Of a DNA stretch of 7,882 bases, positions 1 through 6,805 are shown one piece after another. Positions within the stretch are counted from its first letter, which is position 1; every line of letters begins with the position of its first letter. A program made the translations under genes and the position numbers. The notes below the pieces were generated by a model that was given only the letters and a program-made list of their open reading frames with translations, searched no databases and was not told the origin of the DNA. This DNA is from Clostridiales bacterium (lineage in GTDB: Bacteria; Bacillota; Clostridia; Oscillospirales; CAG-272), in contig JAEEGW010000089.1 in NCBI GenBank assembly GCA_016280525.1, positions 1 through 7,882 on the forward strand, written 5' to 3'.

Positions 1-621
1 AATATCCGTGCCGTACGCTGTCGTCACCGTCATGTCAACACGGCGATTCTCTTCCGACGAATAGTTTATGATCGTTGACGTGGTGAGCGTGCTGTTCGGT
101 ATTATAACGTGACGGTTGTCTATGGTGACGACTGTCGTTGCAAAAAGGCCTATTTCAAGCACAGTACCCAGATTTCCGCCCACTTCTATAAAGTCACCGG
201 TACGGAACGGGCGCAGTACGACCAGCATAATGCCGCTTGCCAGATTGCCGAGCGTGCCCTGCAGCGCAAGCGCTATAGCCGCGCCTGCCGCGCCGAGAAC
301 GGCTATTACGGACGCCATGGGTATGCCCAGGATGCCGACTACCGATACTATCAGTATGGTGTTGAGCAGCACCTTGATAAACGTACGCAGAAATCCTCTG
401 ACGCCCGGATCAAGCTTTGCCATTTTCTTAGAGTTGAGGATCTTTTTGGTCACGAATTTGATTATAAAATGTCCTATTATGAGTATTACCACACAGATAA
501 GAAGTCTGCCGGCAATGCTTATGACTTTGTCCGCTATATTCGTCCAGATAACGCCCCAGTCCCAGGACGAACCTTCCACCGTTTTATCGGCGGCTTCTAC
601 TATCTCGTTGCCTTCTGCCAT
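1..621 (-). CDS. mscS: MscS-family mechanosensitive ion channel, 3' end outside window
   Basis: This is a small-conductance mechanosensitive channel of the inner membrane, which opens under high membrane tension to release solutes during hypo-osmotic shock. Reading the minus strand from ATG at 621 gives 207 residues with no stop before the window edge. Hydrophobic segments lie at about residues 28-55 and 80-100. The pore-lining TM3 follows at about 105-133 and carries the family's Ala/Gly-rich pattern (VLGAAGAAIALALQGTLGN). The start of the beta domain comes next: RPFRTGDFIEVGG, then the VIIPNS motif at about 172-177. E. coli MscS has 286 residues, so roughly the last 70-80 (the alpha/beta cytoplasmic vestibule) are cut off by the window. 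The start is supported by an AAGGAG site at 629-634, seven bases upstream. The gene follows the surface-protein gene by 62 bp, and I see no convincing promoter of its own. The family call is very secure; the exact paralogue is not. Confidence 0.95.
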   Translation of the reverse strand, partial: MAEGNEIVEAADKTVEGSSWDWGVIWTNIADKVISIAGRLLICVVILIIGHFIIKFVTKKILNSKKMAKLDPGVRGFLRTFIKVLLNTILIVSVVGILGIPMASVIAVLGAAGAAIALALQGTLGNLASGIMLVVLRPFRTGDFIEVGGNLGTVLEIGLFATTVVTIDNRHVIIPNSTLTTSTIINYSSEENRRVDMTVTTAYGTDI

Positions 622-644
622 AATAATTCTCCTTTCAAAGCGGT

Positions 645-670
645 CCTGCCGGGAACAGATCCCCGGCAGG
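645..670 (-). other. GC-rich stem-loop between surface-protein gene and mscS
   Basis: A perfect 9-bp inverted repeat (CCTGCCGGG at 645-653, CCCGGCAGG at 662-670) with an 8-nt loop lies between the stop of the surface-protein gene and the mscS ribosome binding site. Read on the minus strand, the stem is followed by ACCGCTTTG, which is not a U-tract, so it is not a standard intrinsic terminator for the genes here. On the plus strand a T-rich stretch does follow, but no plus-strand gene needs terminating. It may lower read-through into mscS, protect the 3' end of the upstream message, or mark a processing point. Confidence 0.5.
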
Positions 671-683
671 TCATATTTTTATA

Positions 684-2144
684 TTATTTCTTCTTCTTTG
701 AAACTATAACGATAACAGCGACAACTGCGGCAACGCCTACAACGCCGACTATTATCCATACCCAGAACGGGATGCCGGTCTTATCGGTGGTCTTGCCGGG
801 ATCGCTCGTACCCTTCGTTTCCGCGTCGGTTGCGGCGTCCGTTGCGGCTTCCGTCTCGGTCGCGGGCTCGGTCTCGGGCTCGGCGGTCGTTTCTTCCTTG
901 GTCTCGGGAGCCTGCGTTTCGGGCTCTACCCACTCTTCAAAGCCTATGCTCTTGTAGTAGAATACCTGGCCTTCCTCACCTGCCGCGGCCGGGTCAACAC
1001 GGAAGTTTCTTATCTCGCCGGTCCAGTTGGAGGATTCCTGCATATCGTAGTCAAGCATCTTGTACTCACCTTCGGTCGCTTCAAGATCGTACTGGAGGTT
1101 GCAGTATGCCATGTTCGGAACTTCTTTTGTAGTATAGAAGAATTCGCTGGTGCCTTCGTAATCGGTCTTGTATTCCATCTTAATGATGCAGAATTTATCG
1201 CCGTCAAAGTACATTTTCTTCTTCATCGGGATGTTGAAGAACGGGTCTGCGCCGGTGACTTCAACTTTGAGAGCCTGCTCTACTTCGTCGTAGGAGACTT
1301 TGCAGTCGTTGCTCGTGATGCCGTTTATGGATTCGGGCTTCGTGAAGTCTATTAAGGTGAAGTTGCTTACGTTGTCAAAGTCTATCGTTTCGGTTTCCGC
1401 GGAGGTCTCTTTTGCGGTATCGGCGGCGGTTATTGCTTCGCCTTCGGAAGCGGGTTTCTGGCCGTTCAAGCCGGTGATGACGAAGCTCTGATATTCAAGC
1501 TCTGTCTGAGACATCGAGAAGCCTATATAAGCTTCGTTGTTGTCAAAGAATTTGAGCAGATCCGAGAAGTCGTAGCCGTCTGACGTTCCGTCAACGAAAG
1601 CGAGAAGCTCGCCGTCAACGATCTGGACCTTGAATTCGATCTCAACGTTTTCACCGTAGTACTCTTTGGTATCGCTGTATTCGGCGCCGGAGGTAGTTAC
1701 AGCCTGGCCGAAGCCGCCGTCGCTTACCGTGAACCACTGGAACTGGTCGCCCGGACGGCAGAGAAGGACTATACCGACGCCCTTGTCGGGATCGGTGTTG
1801 TTTACGTCAAAGTATACGGGTCTGTTCATCAGGAATATACCGAACCAGGCGTCGCCCGAGCCGGTAGCGTCCGTTTCAACGGTAACGTTCAAGGTGATGC
1901 CGTCCGTCAGACTCAGCGGTTTGGTGTAAAGCAGACCGGCGTTGGAGGACGGATAATGGCCTTCGTGAGAAAGTCTGATGTTTCCTTCAGGCGTCGTTTC
2001 TACGACAGCGTTCGCGGGGTTGCCCGTGGAATGGTGAACGACTTCCCAGTCGCCTGAGTCGAGAGCCGCGGGAGAGATGGTGAATACTGCAACGATGAGG
2101 CTCAGTACCATTACCGCAGCTAAGATCTTTGCGATGTGTTTCAT
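684..2144 (-). CDS. Secreted, C-terminally membrane-anchored two-domain surface protein
   Basis: Function is not recognised; this is a cell-surface protein of 486 residues. Residues 1-27 form a signal peptide (MKHIAKILAA, hydrophobic core, cleavage probably near SPAA). Residues about 30-225 look like a concanavalin/LamG-like beta sandwich: alternating strands rich in aromatic and Asp residues, ending YIGFSMSQ and FVITGLNG. A short Ala/Thr/Glu linker (230-255) leads to a second beta-rich region (about 258-406, from NFTLIDF to YYKSIGFEEW) resembling a carbohydrate-binding-like fold. Then come a Thr/Glu/Ala/Pro-rich stalk (407-456), one transmembrane helix (about 459-482) and a KKKK tail. There is no LPXTG motif, so it is membrane-anchored rather than sortase-linked. 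An in-frame ATG lies 11 codons upstream, but 2144 is preferred because it has an AAAGGA site about nine bases upstream and gives a clean signal peptide. A strong promoter lies directly upstream. A sugar-binding role is inference from apparent fold only. Confidence 0.85.
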   Translation of the reverse strand: MKHIAKILAAVMVLSLIVAVFTISPAALDSGDWEVVHHSTGNPANAVVETTPEGNIRLSHEGHYPSSNAGLLYTKPLSLTDGITLNVTVETDATGSGDAWFGIFLMNRPVYFDVNNTDPDKGVGIVLLCRPGDQFQWFTVSDGGFGQAVTTSGAEYSDTKEYYGENVEIEFKVQIVDGELLAFVDGTSDGYDFSDLLKFFDNNEAYIGFSMSQTELEYQSFVITGLNGQKPASEGEAITAADTAKETSAETETIDFDNVSNFTLIDFTKPESINGITSNDCKVSYDEVEQALKVEVTGADPFFNIPMKKKMYFDGDKFCIIKMEYKTDYEGTSEFFYTTKEVPNMAYCNLQYDLEATEGEYKMLDYDMQESSNWTGEIRNFRVDPAAAGEEGQVFYYKSIGFEEWVEPETQAPETKEETTAEPETEPATETEAATDAATDAETKGTSDPGKTTDKTGIPFWVWIIVGVVGVAAVVAVIVIVSKKKK

Positions 2145-2189
2145 GTTGTTTATCCTTTCTTGTTGCGTTTGCCGCAATTATTTTTTTAT

Positions 2190-2218
2190 ATTATAGCACC
2201 TTTTTTATTTGTTGTCAA
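2190..2218 (-). promoter_or_regulatory. Consensus sigma-A promoter for the surface-protein gene
   Basis: On the minus strand there is an exact TTGACA -35 box (2213-2218), a spacer of exactly 17 bp (2196-2212) and an exact TATAAT -10 box (2190-2195). A TGC directly before the -10 adds an extended -10 motif. Transcription should begin near 2183, giving a leader of about 39 nt before the ATG at 2144. That leader contains a small 5-bp palindrome (TTGCG/CGCAA, 2163-2177) and the AAAGGA ribosome binding site. The surrounding AT-rich tract stands out from the GC-balanced genes on either side. The match implies strong housekeeping expression; no repressor site is obvious. Confidence 0.93.
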
Positions 2219-2237
2219 GAGCAAAAGCCGGGTGCCG

Positions 2238-2579
2238 TCAATGCAGAGTTGTAAGGTGGCGGAACAGCGACGCGATGTCTTTGTTGTTCACCGCCCCGTC
2301 CTGATTGAGATCGTACCTGCCGTCCGACGAGGGATCTTTGCCGGAGAGCTTGCGGAAAATTATGACAACGTCTTTGTTGTTCACACTGCCGTCGCCGTTC
2401 AAGTCAAGCAGATCGCCGGAAACAAGCACGGGAAGAGCGTCGCCCACGTCGTAATCCTTAACGGTCCCGGGCTCCGCTGTATCGGCTGCCGGTTTTTTCG
2501 GCTTCGCGCAGCCGGATAAGGCTGCCGCCGCCGCGCAGACGGCCAGAATACCGCAGAGTATTCTTGTTATTTTTTTCAT
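2238..2579 (-). CDS. Lipoprotein consisting essentially of a type I dockerin
   Basis: A 113-residue protein. Residues 1-23 are a lipoprotein signal peptide ending in the lipobox LSGC, so Cys24 should be lipidated and the protein held on the outer face of the membrane. A linker of about 30 residues follows. The rest (about 55-110) is a complete type I dockerin with two calcium-loop repeats: DLNGDGSVNNKD (59-70) and DLNQDGAVNNKD (90-101), each followed by an F-helix (VVIIFRKLSG; IASLFRHL). The calcium ligands at loop positions 1, 3, 5 and 12 (D, N, D, D) are present in both. Loop positions 10-11, which affect cohesin choice, are Asn-Lys in both copies. No catalytic domain is present. Dockerins bind cohesin modules in cellulosomes and related non-cellulosomal assemblies. 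The start is supported by an AAAGGAT site. The gene begins 23 bp after the DUF4340 gene, so it probably belongs to the exporter operon. The binding partner is not in this window. Confidence 0.9.
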   Translation of the reverse strand: MKKITRILCGILAVCAAAAALSGCAKPKKPAADTAEPGTVKDYDVGDALPVLVSGDLLDLNGDGSVNNKDVVIIFRKLSGKDPSSDGRYDLNQDGAVNNKDIASLFRHLTTLH

Positions 2580-2602
2580 TTTTTTATCCTTTCCGTGCCG
2601 GA

Positions 2603-4471
2603 TCAGTTGTCCGCGTTCGGGTTTACGGTCTGATACGAAAGCAGCTTATCCGCGTCGGATACGAGCTTGCGTATCATGGAGCGCAGAACGTAGAATTCGC
2701 CCTTGTCGTTGACGGTCATGAAGCAGCGGCGCTCGGAGTACGAATAGAACTTGTACGTCCGCACGGACCCGTCCCTGAACGTCACGTCAAGCTGAAGCAA
2801 AAGCGCCCTCTCGCTCTCGTGCGGCTCTTCCGTGAAATCCTCGCGGTTGATGCTTAGTATCGTCTGATAGAACTTTCTGAAATTGCGTATGCCGTGGTTT
2901 ACTCCCACGTCTTTGTCGTCGCCTTTGAAAACGGTGCGTCCGTTTGCAGATTCCACCGCGACGAGACCGTCGCCCGTGCCGGTAAGCTCAAAATCGTAGT
3001 TTTTGTCCGCCGCGGTTATCTTAATGCGGCTGACCTTGTCTATATTTACGCTGAAGACCGGCTTGTCAAGGTATTCCATAAGCGGCCATTCAAGGAACGA
3101 AAGCGAGCTTGCGTCGATCTTCGCTATCGTGTTGAACAGCATTGACGCAACGTAGTAGAACTCAGACCCGTCCTCTCCGTGCTGAAGCGCGGAAACGGAC
3201 ACCATATTGTCAAGCGGCGTGCCGTCGGCTGTTACGTAGCAGTAGTAAATGTCGTGCGCCGGTGTGACAAAGCCGTATTTTTCGGCTATTTCCGGTTTCA
3301 TCACGTAATCGTGGTCCTGCTCGCCGTGCTCGTCAAGCAAAGGATTTCCGTCGTCGTCCGTCAAAAGCACCGTGTCGTAAATGTTGTATTCTAAAAGCTC
3401 CGTGCCCGTCATATTCACTATCTGACCGAGCAGCGCCGTCATCATCTGAGTGGACGCGTCGTATTCAACGGGGGCGGTGACTATATACGGCACGGTAACG
3501 CCGTACATCTCAACGCCGAGAACGTTTGCCTCGGTATTCTGATACCGTATCTTTGCAAAAAGCTCGCCGTTCTTTAAGATTACTATATCCGATATGTTCG
3601 TCAGATATGAGTTGTCTTCTATCGGGTACGTAAGTATAGGCGTTAAAAGCGATTTTACGTCGGACAAAAGCGTGGTTTTTATGGACTGCTCAAGTATATA
3701 GACTATATCTCTTCCCTCTACCATGCAGTAATAGTAGTTTTCCGTAAGAGACGGCTTGCCTATATAGACCTTGTAAGACGCGGACGGAGCGTCGGCCGTC
3801 GGTCTCGTCGTGATTATATAATACGATTTCTCGTCGTTTTCGCCCAGGCCGTAGTCTTCAAGCGGCGCGCGGTCCTCCGTCGGTAAAAACCTGTCGGAAA
3901 TGAGCGGGAAACCGGACGCGACGACGAGCTGTGAGAAAAGCTCCTCGTTATACGGCGTGCCTTCAAGTCCTAAGAAACAGAAGCTCTCCGTCTCCGCGTT
4001 GTAGTACGCGGTATAGTCGCCGTACTTGTTGTGCACCTCTATCGTCTGTATGCGCTCGCGCGGGATCTGCTCGAACATCATAACGCGCTTGCTGCCGGAT
4101 AAGACTTCTCCGTCGTACAGCGTAGGCGGCGTCTCGACCTCGGTCCTGAACCAGCCGGGTGCGAAGACGAGCACAAGCGCGACCGCCGCGACGATCACCG
4201 CGGATATTACGATAATGAGCGTCAGCTTTTTCTTGCTTTCCGTCTTTATCTTTTTATTATCCGCGGTCTCGTTTTTTGAGGCGAAGGTGCGCAGCTTCAT
4301 TTTAGGCTGCTCTTCCTCCTCCTCGGAGCCCAGATCCTCGCCGTATTCGGAGTATTCGCCGCCGTAGAGTATGCGGTGAAGCTCGGAATCCGTCTCGTTT
4401 ATCTGCTCGTCCTGCGAGACCTGCTGCAGTTCCTCGTCTTTTATATCGTTCAACTTATCGTTATCTGTCAT
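2603..4471 (-). CDS. DUF4340 domain membrane protein of Gld-like ABC exporter operon
   Basis: A 622-residue protein with a hydrophilic, strongly acidic N-terminal cytoplasmic part (1-80, including an SEEEEEQ stretch), one transmembrane helix at about 82-104 flanked by KKK, and a long extracytoplasmic region. That region carries DUF4340-type features: an IQTIEVHNKYG strand near 141, the KVYIGKPSLTENYYYCM segment at about 234-250 and VYILEQSI shortly after. DUF4340 proteins typically sit beside GldA/GldF/GldG-like exporters and are thought to be auxiliary extracytoplasmic subunits; their biochemical role is not established. The ATG lies one base after the GldG stop codon, with only a weak purine-rich site (GAAAGAGA) upstream, so translation is probably coupled to the preceding gene. 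The large size leaves room for a second, divergent DUF4340-like unit in the C-terminal half (KIRYQNTEANVLGVEMYG and the later KITAADKNYDFELTG region), but I cannot confirm that by eye. Confidence 0.85.
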   Translation of the reverse strand: MTDNDKLNDIKDEELQQVSQDEQINETDSELHRILYGGEYSEYGEDLGSEEEEEQPKMKLRTFASKNETADNKKIKTESKKKLTLIIVISAVIVAAVALVLVFAPGWFRTEVETPPTLYDGEVLSGSKRVMMFEQIPRERIQTIEVHNKYGDYTAYYNAETESFCFLGLEGTPYNEELFSQLVVASGFPLISDRFLPTEDRAPLEDYGLGENDEKSYYIITTRPTADAPSASYKVYIGKPSLTENYYYCMVEGRDIVYILEQSIKTTLLSDVKSLLTPILTYPIEDNSYLTNISDIVILKNGELFAKIRYQNTEANVLGVEMYGVTVPYIVTAPVEYDASTQMMTALLGQIVNMTGTELLEYNIYDTVLLTDDDGNPLLDEHGEQDHDYVMKPEIAEKYGFVTPAHDIYYCYVTADGTPLDNMVSVSALQHGEDGSEFYYVASMLFNTIAKIDASSLSFLEWPLMEYLDKPVFSVNIDKVSRIKITAADKNYDFELTGTGDGLVAVESANGRTVFKGDDKDVGVNHGIRNFRKFYQTILSINREDFTEEPHESERALLLQLDVTFRDGSVRTYKFYSYSERRCFMTVNDKGEFYVLRSMIRKLVSDADKLLSYQTVNPNADN

Positions 4472-4472
4472 A

Positions 4473-6062
4473 TCAGTGTCTCTTTCTTCTGACTACCACG
4501 AACGTGCCGATGCCGAGCGTTACGACCGGCATCACCACGGCAAGAACTATCGTCCAGCCTCTTACCGCGTTGCTCGTTACGGAGGTAAGGCCGTAATCCT
4601 CAAGCCGCTTGTAATCTATGTCTACCGGTATTTTTAACAGCGGTATGCGGGTGAGCAGAACGTTTAATATACCTCTGTTCGCGTAAGCCTGGGAATTGCA
4701 GTATTTGAGCATTTCCGGGCAGCCGCAGCTCAGCACGTATGACGTATAATCCTCGTTGTTTTCGTAATTGACCTTAGTTGATACGACGAACAGATCGAAG
4801 CCTTCCGCCTTGCCTATGTCGGACGGAACGAGAACGTCAGTATCAGAGGCGTACGCTTTTGCGGAGGAAGACGTGCGGAACGAGCTCGTTATCCTCATGG
4901 CAGACGTTTCGCTCTTCTCGGAGAAAAGTATCTGCACCGGCGCGGCGTAGCGGAATTTAGTACGCAGATTTCTGTAATTCTGCTGTACGGACGCACCAAG
5001 ACCCTCGGTCGTGTAGACTACGGAAAAGCTCCTGTCGTCGGACGAGAGCGTGTTGACGCTGTCCTCTATCGTGTACGTCGTGTGTATCTTTACGCCCCAT
5101 TCTTCAAGATAGTGGCTCAGGTTCGTATATTCGTAGCCCGTCGGGCCCAAAAATACCATTATGGAGCCGTGGCGCGAAACGAAATCCGCCACTTTGTCAA
5201 GCTCCGAGGTATCTTCAAGCGAGGCGAGGTCCTTGCCTATGAAATCGCGCTGCGGGTCGAGTATGACTATAAGACGGCAGTCGCTGTCAAGATCCTCGTG
5301 CGCGAGATCCGAATATTTGACCTTGAAGCCGAGCTCTTCAAACATATTTATAAAGTCTTTGTACTGGTTGTTCGTGTCGTCGGGCGTCGCTCCTATCGGT
5401 TCGCCGTGACCCGTTGTGAATACGACGACGGGCTGCTCAACTCCGGCAAGCTGCAGAAACGCGAGCAAAAATCTTCTCTCGCCGTTGAAGCCTACCGTCT
5501 TGCTGTCGGACGTCGTGAAGAACGAGTTTATGGAATATACCACCGGCAAAGCCGCCTGCTCGCCGTTTGCTTCCTCGTACGTGCTCTCGATTATGACGTT
5601 CGTGGACTGCCATTCCGCGCTTGAGGTGAGCTGTTTGTATTTTTCAAACTGCGCCGGATATTTGTACGAGTCAAAATATTCAACGGTTATATCCGGTATC
5701 TCGTCATTTTTGTCCTCTTCTGTCGACGCACGGCTGAACTGCGTGGCGGTCAGATATACCATAAACAGCTGCGAGCTTGATTTTATGGTGTCGAGAGGGA
5801 CGGCGAATTTTATTGTTATGGGCGCTTTGACCTGCTTCAAATAGCCTTTTGCCTCGTCGGAGAGGGTGAAAAGTCCGGAATTCGTTAAGTCAACGTACAG
5901 GTTGTTGTTTCTTATAAGCGCCGTGAATATCACGTTTGCTATTATGACCACGGCTATGACCACCGCGGACAAAGCGACGGACAGACCGCCGTATTTGAGG
6001 CGGCGTTTAAGTAAAACCTTTTTCGCCGCGTTTTCCGTGTTGTTGATTTTGTTGCTGCTCAT
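4473..6062 (-). CDS. GldG-like (ABC_transp_aux) subunit of ABC-2 exporter
   Basis: A 529-residue protein with a basic N-terminus (KKVLLKRRLK), a transmembrane helix at about 26-50, then YVDLTNSGLFTLSDEAKGYL (56-75), the hallmark opening of GldG-family proteins. The large extracytoplasmic region contains VVVFTTGHGEP (about 212-222), corresponding to the conserved TGHGE motif, followed by an alternating alpha/beta fold (FEELGFKV, LIVILDPQRDF, VADFVSRHGSIMVFLGP). A second helix (about 501-524) and an RRKRH tail end the protein. In Bacteroidetes, GldF/GldG with GldA form an ABC transporter linked to gliding; here the same architecture occurs in an apparent clostridial genome, where it must serve another export or envelope function. 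The start at 6062 has an AAAGGAGG site at 6070-6077. The gene begins 20 bp after the permease and ends 1 bp before the DUF4340 gene. A Cys cluster (SCGCPEMLKYC) in the C-terminal half is a little unusual. Confidence 0.9.
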   Translation of the reverse strand: MSSNKINNTENAAKKVLLKRRLKYGGLSVALSAVVIAVVIIANVIFTALIRNNNLYVDLTNSGLFTLSDEAKGYLKQVKAPITIKFAVPLDTIKSSSQLFMVYLTATQFSRASTEEDKNDEIPDITVEYFDSYKYPAQFEKYKQLTSSAEWQSTNVIIESTYEEANGEQAALPVVYSINSFFTTSDSKTVGFNGERRFLLAFLQLAGVEQPVVVFTTGHGEPIGATPDDTNNQYKDFINMFEELGFKVKYSDLAHEDLDSDCRLIVILDPQRDFIGKDLASLEDTSELDKVADFVSRHGSIMVFLGPTGYEYTNLSHYLEEWGVKIHTTYTIEDSVNTLSSDDRSFSVVYTTEGLGASVQQNYRNLRTKFRYAAPVQILFSEKSETSAMRITSSFRTSSSAKAYASDTDVLVPSDIGKAEGFDLFVVSTKVNYENNEDYTSYVLSCGCPEMLKYCNSQAYANRGILNVLLTRIPLLKIPVDIDYKRLEDYGLTSVTSNAVRGWTIVLAVVMPVVTLGIGTFVVVRRKRH

Positions 6063-6082
6063 TTTACTGCCTCCTTTCCGGA

Positions 6083-6790
6083 TCAGGCCCAGCGTCTGCG
6101 CTCATATACCCTTACCGTAAGGAAAAGGAACACGAACGAGATAGAGGCGTAATACAACAGCGCCGACCAGTCTACAACGCCGTATGTGAAATACGTGAAG
6201 CGGTTGAATACGGATAAGAAGTCAAGCACGACGCGGAGCGGAGCAAAGCCTATGCCAGATGAATACATTCCTATGACGAGGAACAAGGCTATGGCGGCAA
6301 TAGTCGTCACCGCGGCGACGAGCTGGTTTTCCGTTAAGCACGACATGAACACGCCCACGGATATGAACGCGCAGCCGACTAAAAGCACGGATATGATGTT
6401 GCCCAAGATGACCGCCGTGTTCTGGGAACCGTACATATAAAGCGGTATAAGGTTCACGCAGGATATAGCGAAAGTCGCTATAAAAACGGTAAGCGCGGCA
6501 AGGAATTTTGCCATAACTATGCCGAGCAGCGTCACGGGGCTCGTCAGAAGCAGTATCTCCGTTCTCAGTCGCTTTTCGTCCGCGAAAAGCTTCATCGTAA
6601 GAAGCGGTATAAGTATCGCGAACGCGAGCATGATGAACGTATAGTAAGTGGTCACGTCCGCGCTCTCGCCCATTGAGAGAGTCGTCAAAACGAATATTAT
6701 GCTCGAAACGAGAAGGAACGTGGCTATGAAAACGTACCCGATGAAGGTGGTGAAATACGCCCTCATCTCACGCTTATATATTGCAAGCAT
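6083..6790 (-). CDS. ABC-2 type permease, GldF-like
   Basis: A 235-residue integral membrane protein with about six hydrophobic segments (near 16-36, 50-68, 95-117, 128-150, 158-178 and 210-228). It is the membrane channel subunit that pairs with the ATPase encoded just upstream. The N-terminal IYKREMRAYFTTFIGYVF and the cytoplasmic-loop motif FADEKRLRTEILLLTSPVT (69-87) are typical of the GldF/ABC2_membrane family, where this loop contacts the ATPase. Length fits the short GldF-type permeases. The start is fixed by an AAGGAGGG site that overlaps the ATPase stop codon. The next gene is the GldG-like subunit, 20 bp downstream. The substrate cannot be told from the sequence. Confidence 0.92.
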   Translation of the reverse strand: MLAIYKREMRAYFTTFIGYVFIATFLLVSSIIFVLTTLSMGESADVTTYYTFIMLAFAILIPLLTMKLFADEKRLRTEILLLTSPVTLLGIVMAKFLAALTVFIATFAISCVNLIPLYMYGSQNTAVILGNIISVLLVGCAFISVGVFMSCLTENQLVAAVTTIAAIALFLVIGMYSSGIGFAPLRVVLDFLSVFNRFTYFTYGVVDWSALLYYASISFVFLFLTVRVYERRRWA

Positions 6791-6797
6791 CTTTTTT

Positions 6798-6805
6798 CCC
6801 TCCTT
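6798..6805 (-). promoter_or_regulatory. Ribosome binding site overlapping the ATPase stop codon
   Basis: AAGGAGGG on the minus strand lies seven bases before the permease ATG, and its first two A bases are the last two bases of the ATPase TAA stop codon. Termination on the ATPase reading frame therefore places ribosomes on the permease start, which suggests translational coupling and matched subunit amounts. Confidence 0.85.

Noticed and set aside
671..700. AT-rich TATAAA-like stretch as a possible promoter for mscS
   Set aside because: No matching -35 box at a proper distance on the minus strand; the AT richness surrounds the stop codon of the preceding gene.
684..800. Sortase (LPXTG) anchor in the surface protein
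   Set aside because: The C-terminus has a helix and Lys tail but no LPXTG-like motif before it (the sequence there is TDKTGIPFW).
109..957. Long plus-strand open frame across the mscS and surface-protein genes
   Set aside because: It is antisense to two well-supported genes, spans the intergenic stem-loop, has low-complexity composition and shows no recognisable family.
2145..2177. Eleven-codon upstream extension of the surface protein (MRQTQQERINN)
   Set aside because: It would put a hydrophilic stretch before the signal peptide and start only a few bases after the expected transcription start, leaving no room for a ribosome binding site.
2219..2237. Possible terminator after the dockerin gene
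   Set aside because: The short region has no stem of useful length followed by a U-run; the T-rich part belongs to the promoter spacer.
5082..5624. 180-codon plus-strand open frame
   Set aside because: It is a shadow of the GldG-like gene on the opposite strand; the protein has no recognisable features.
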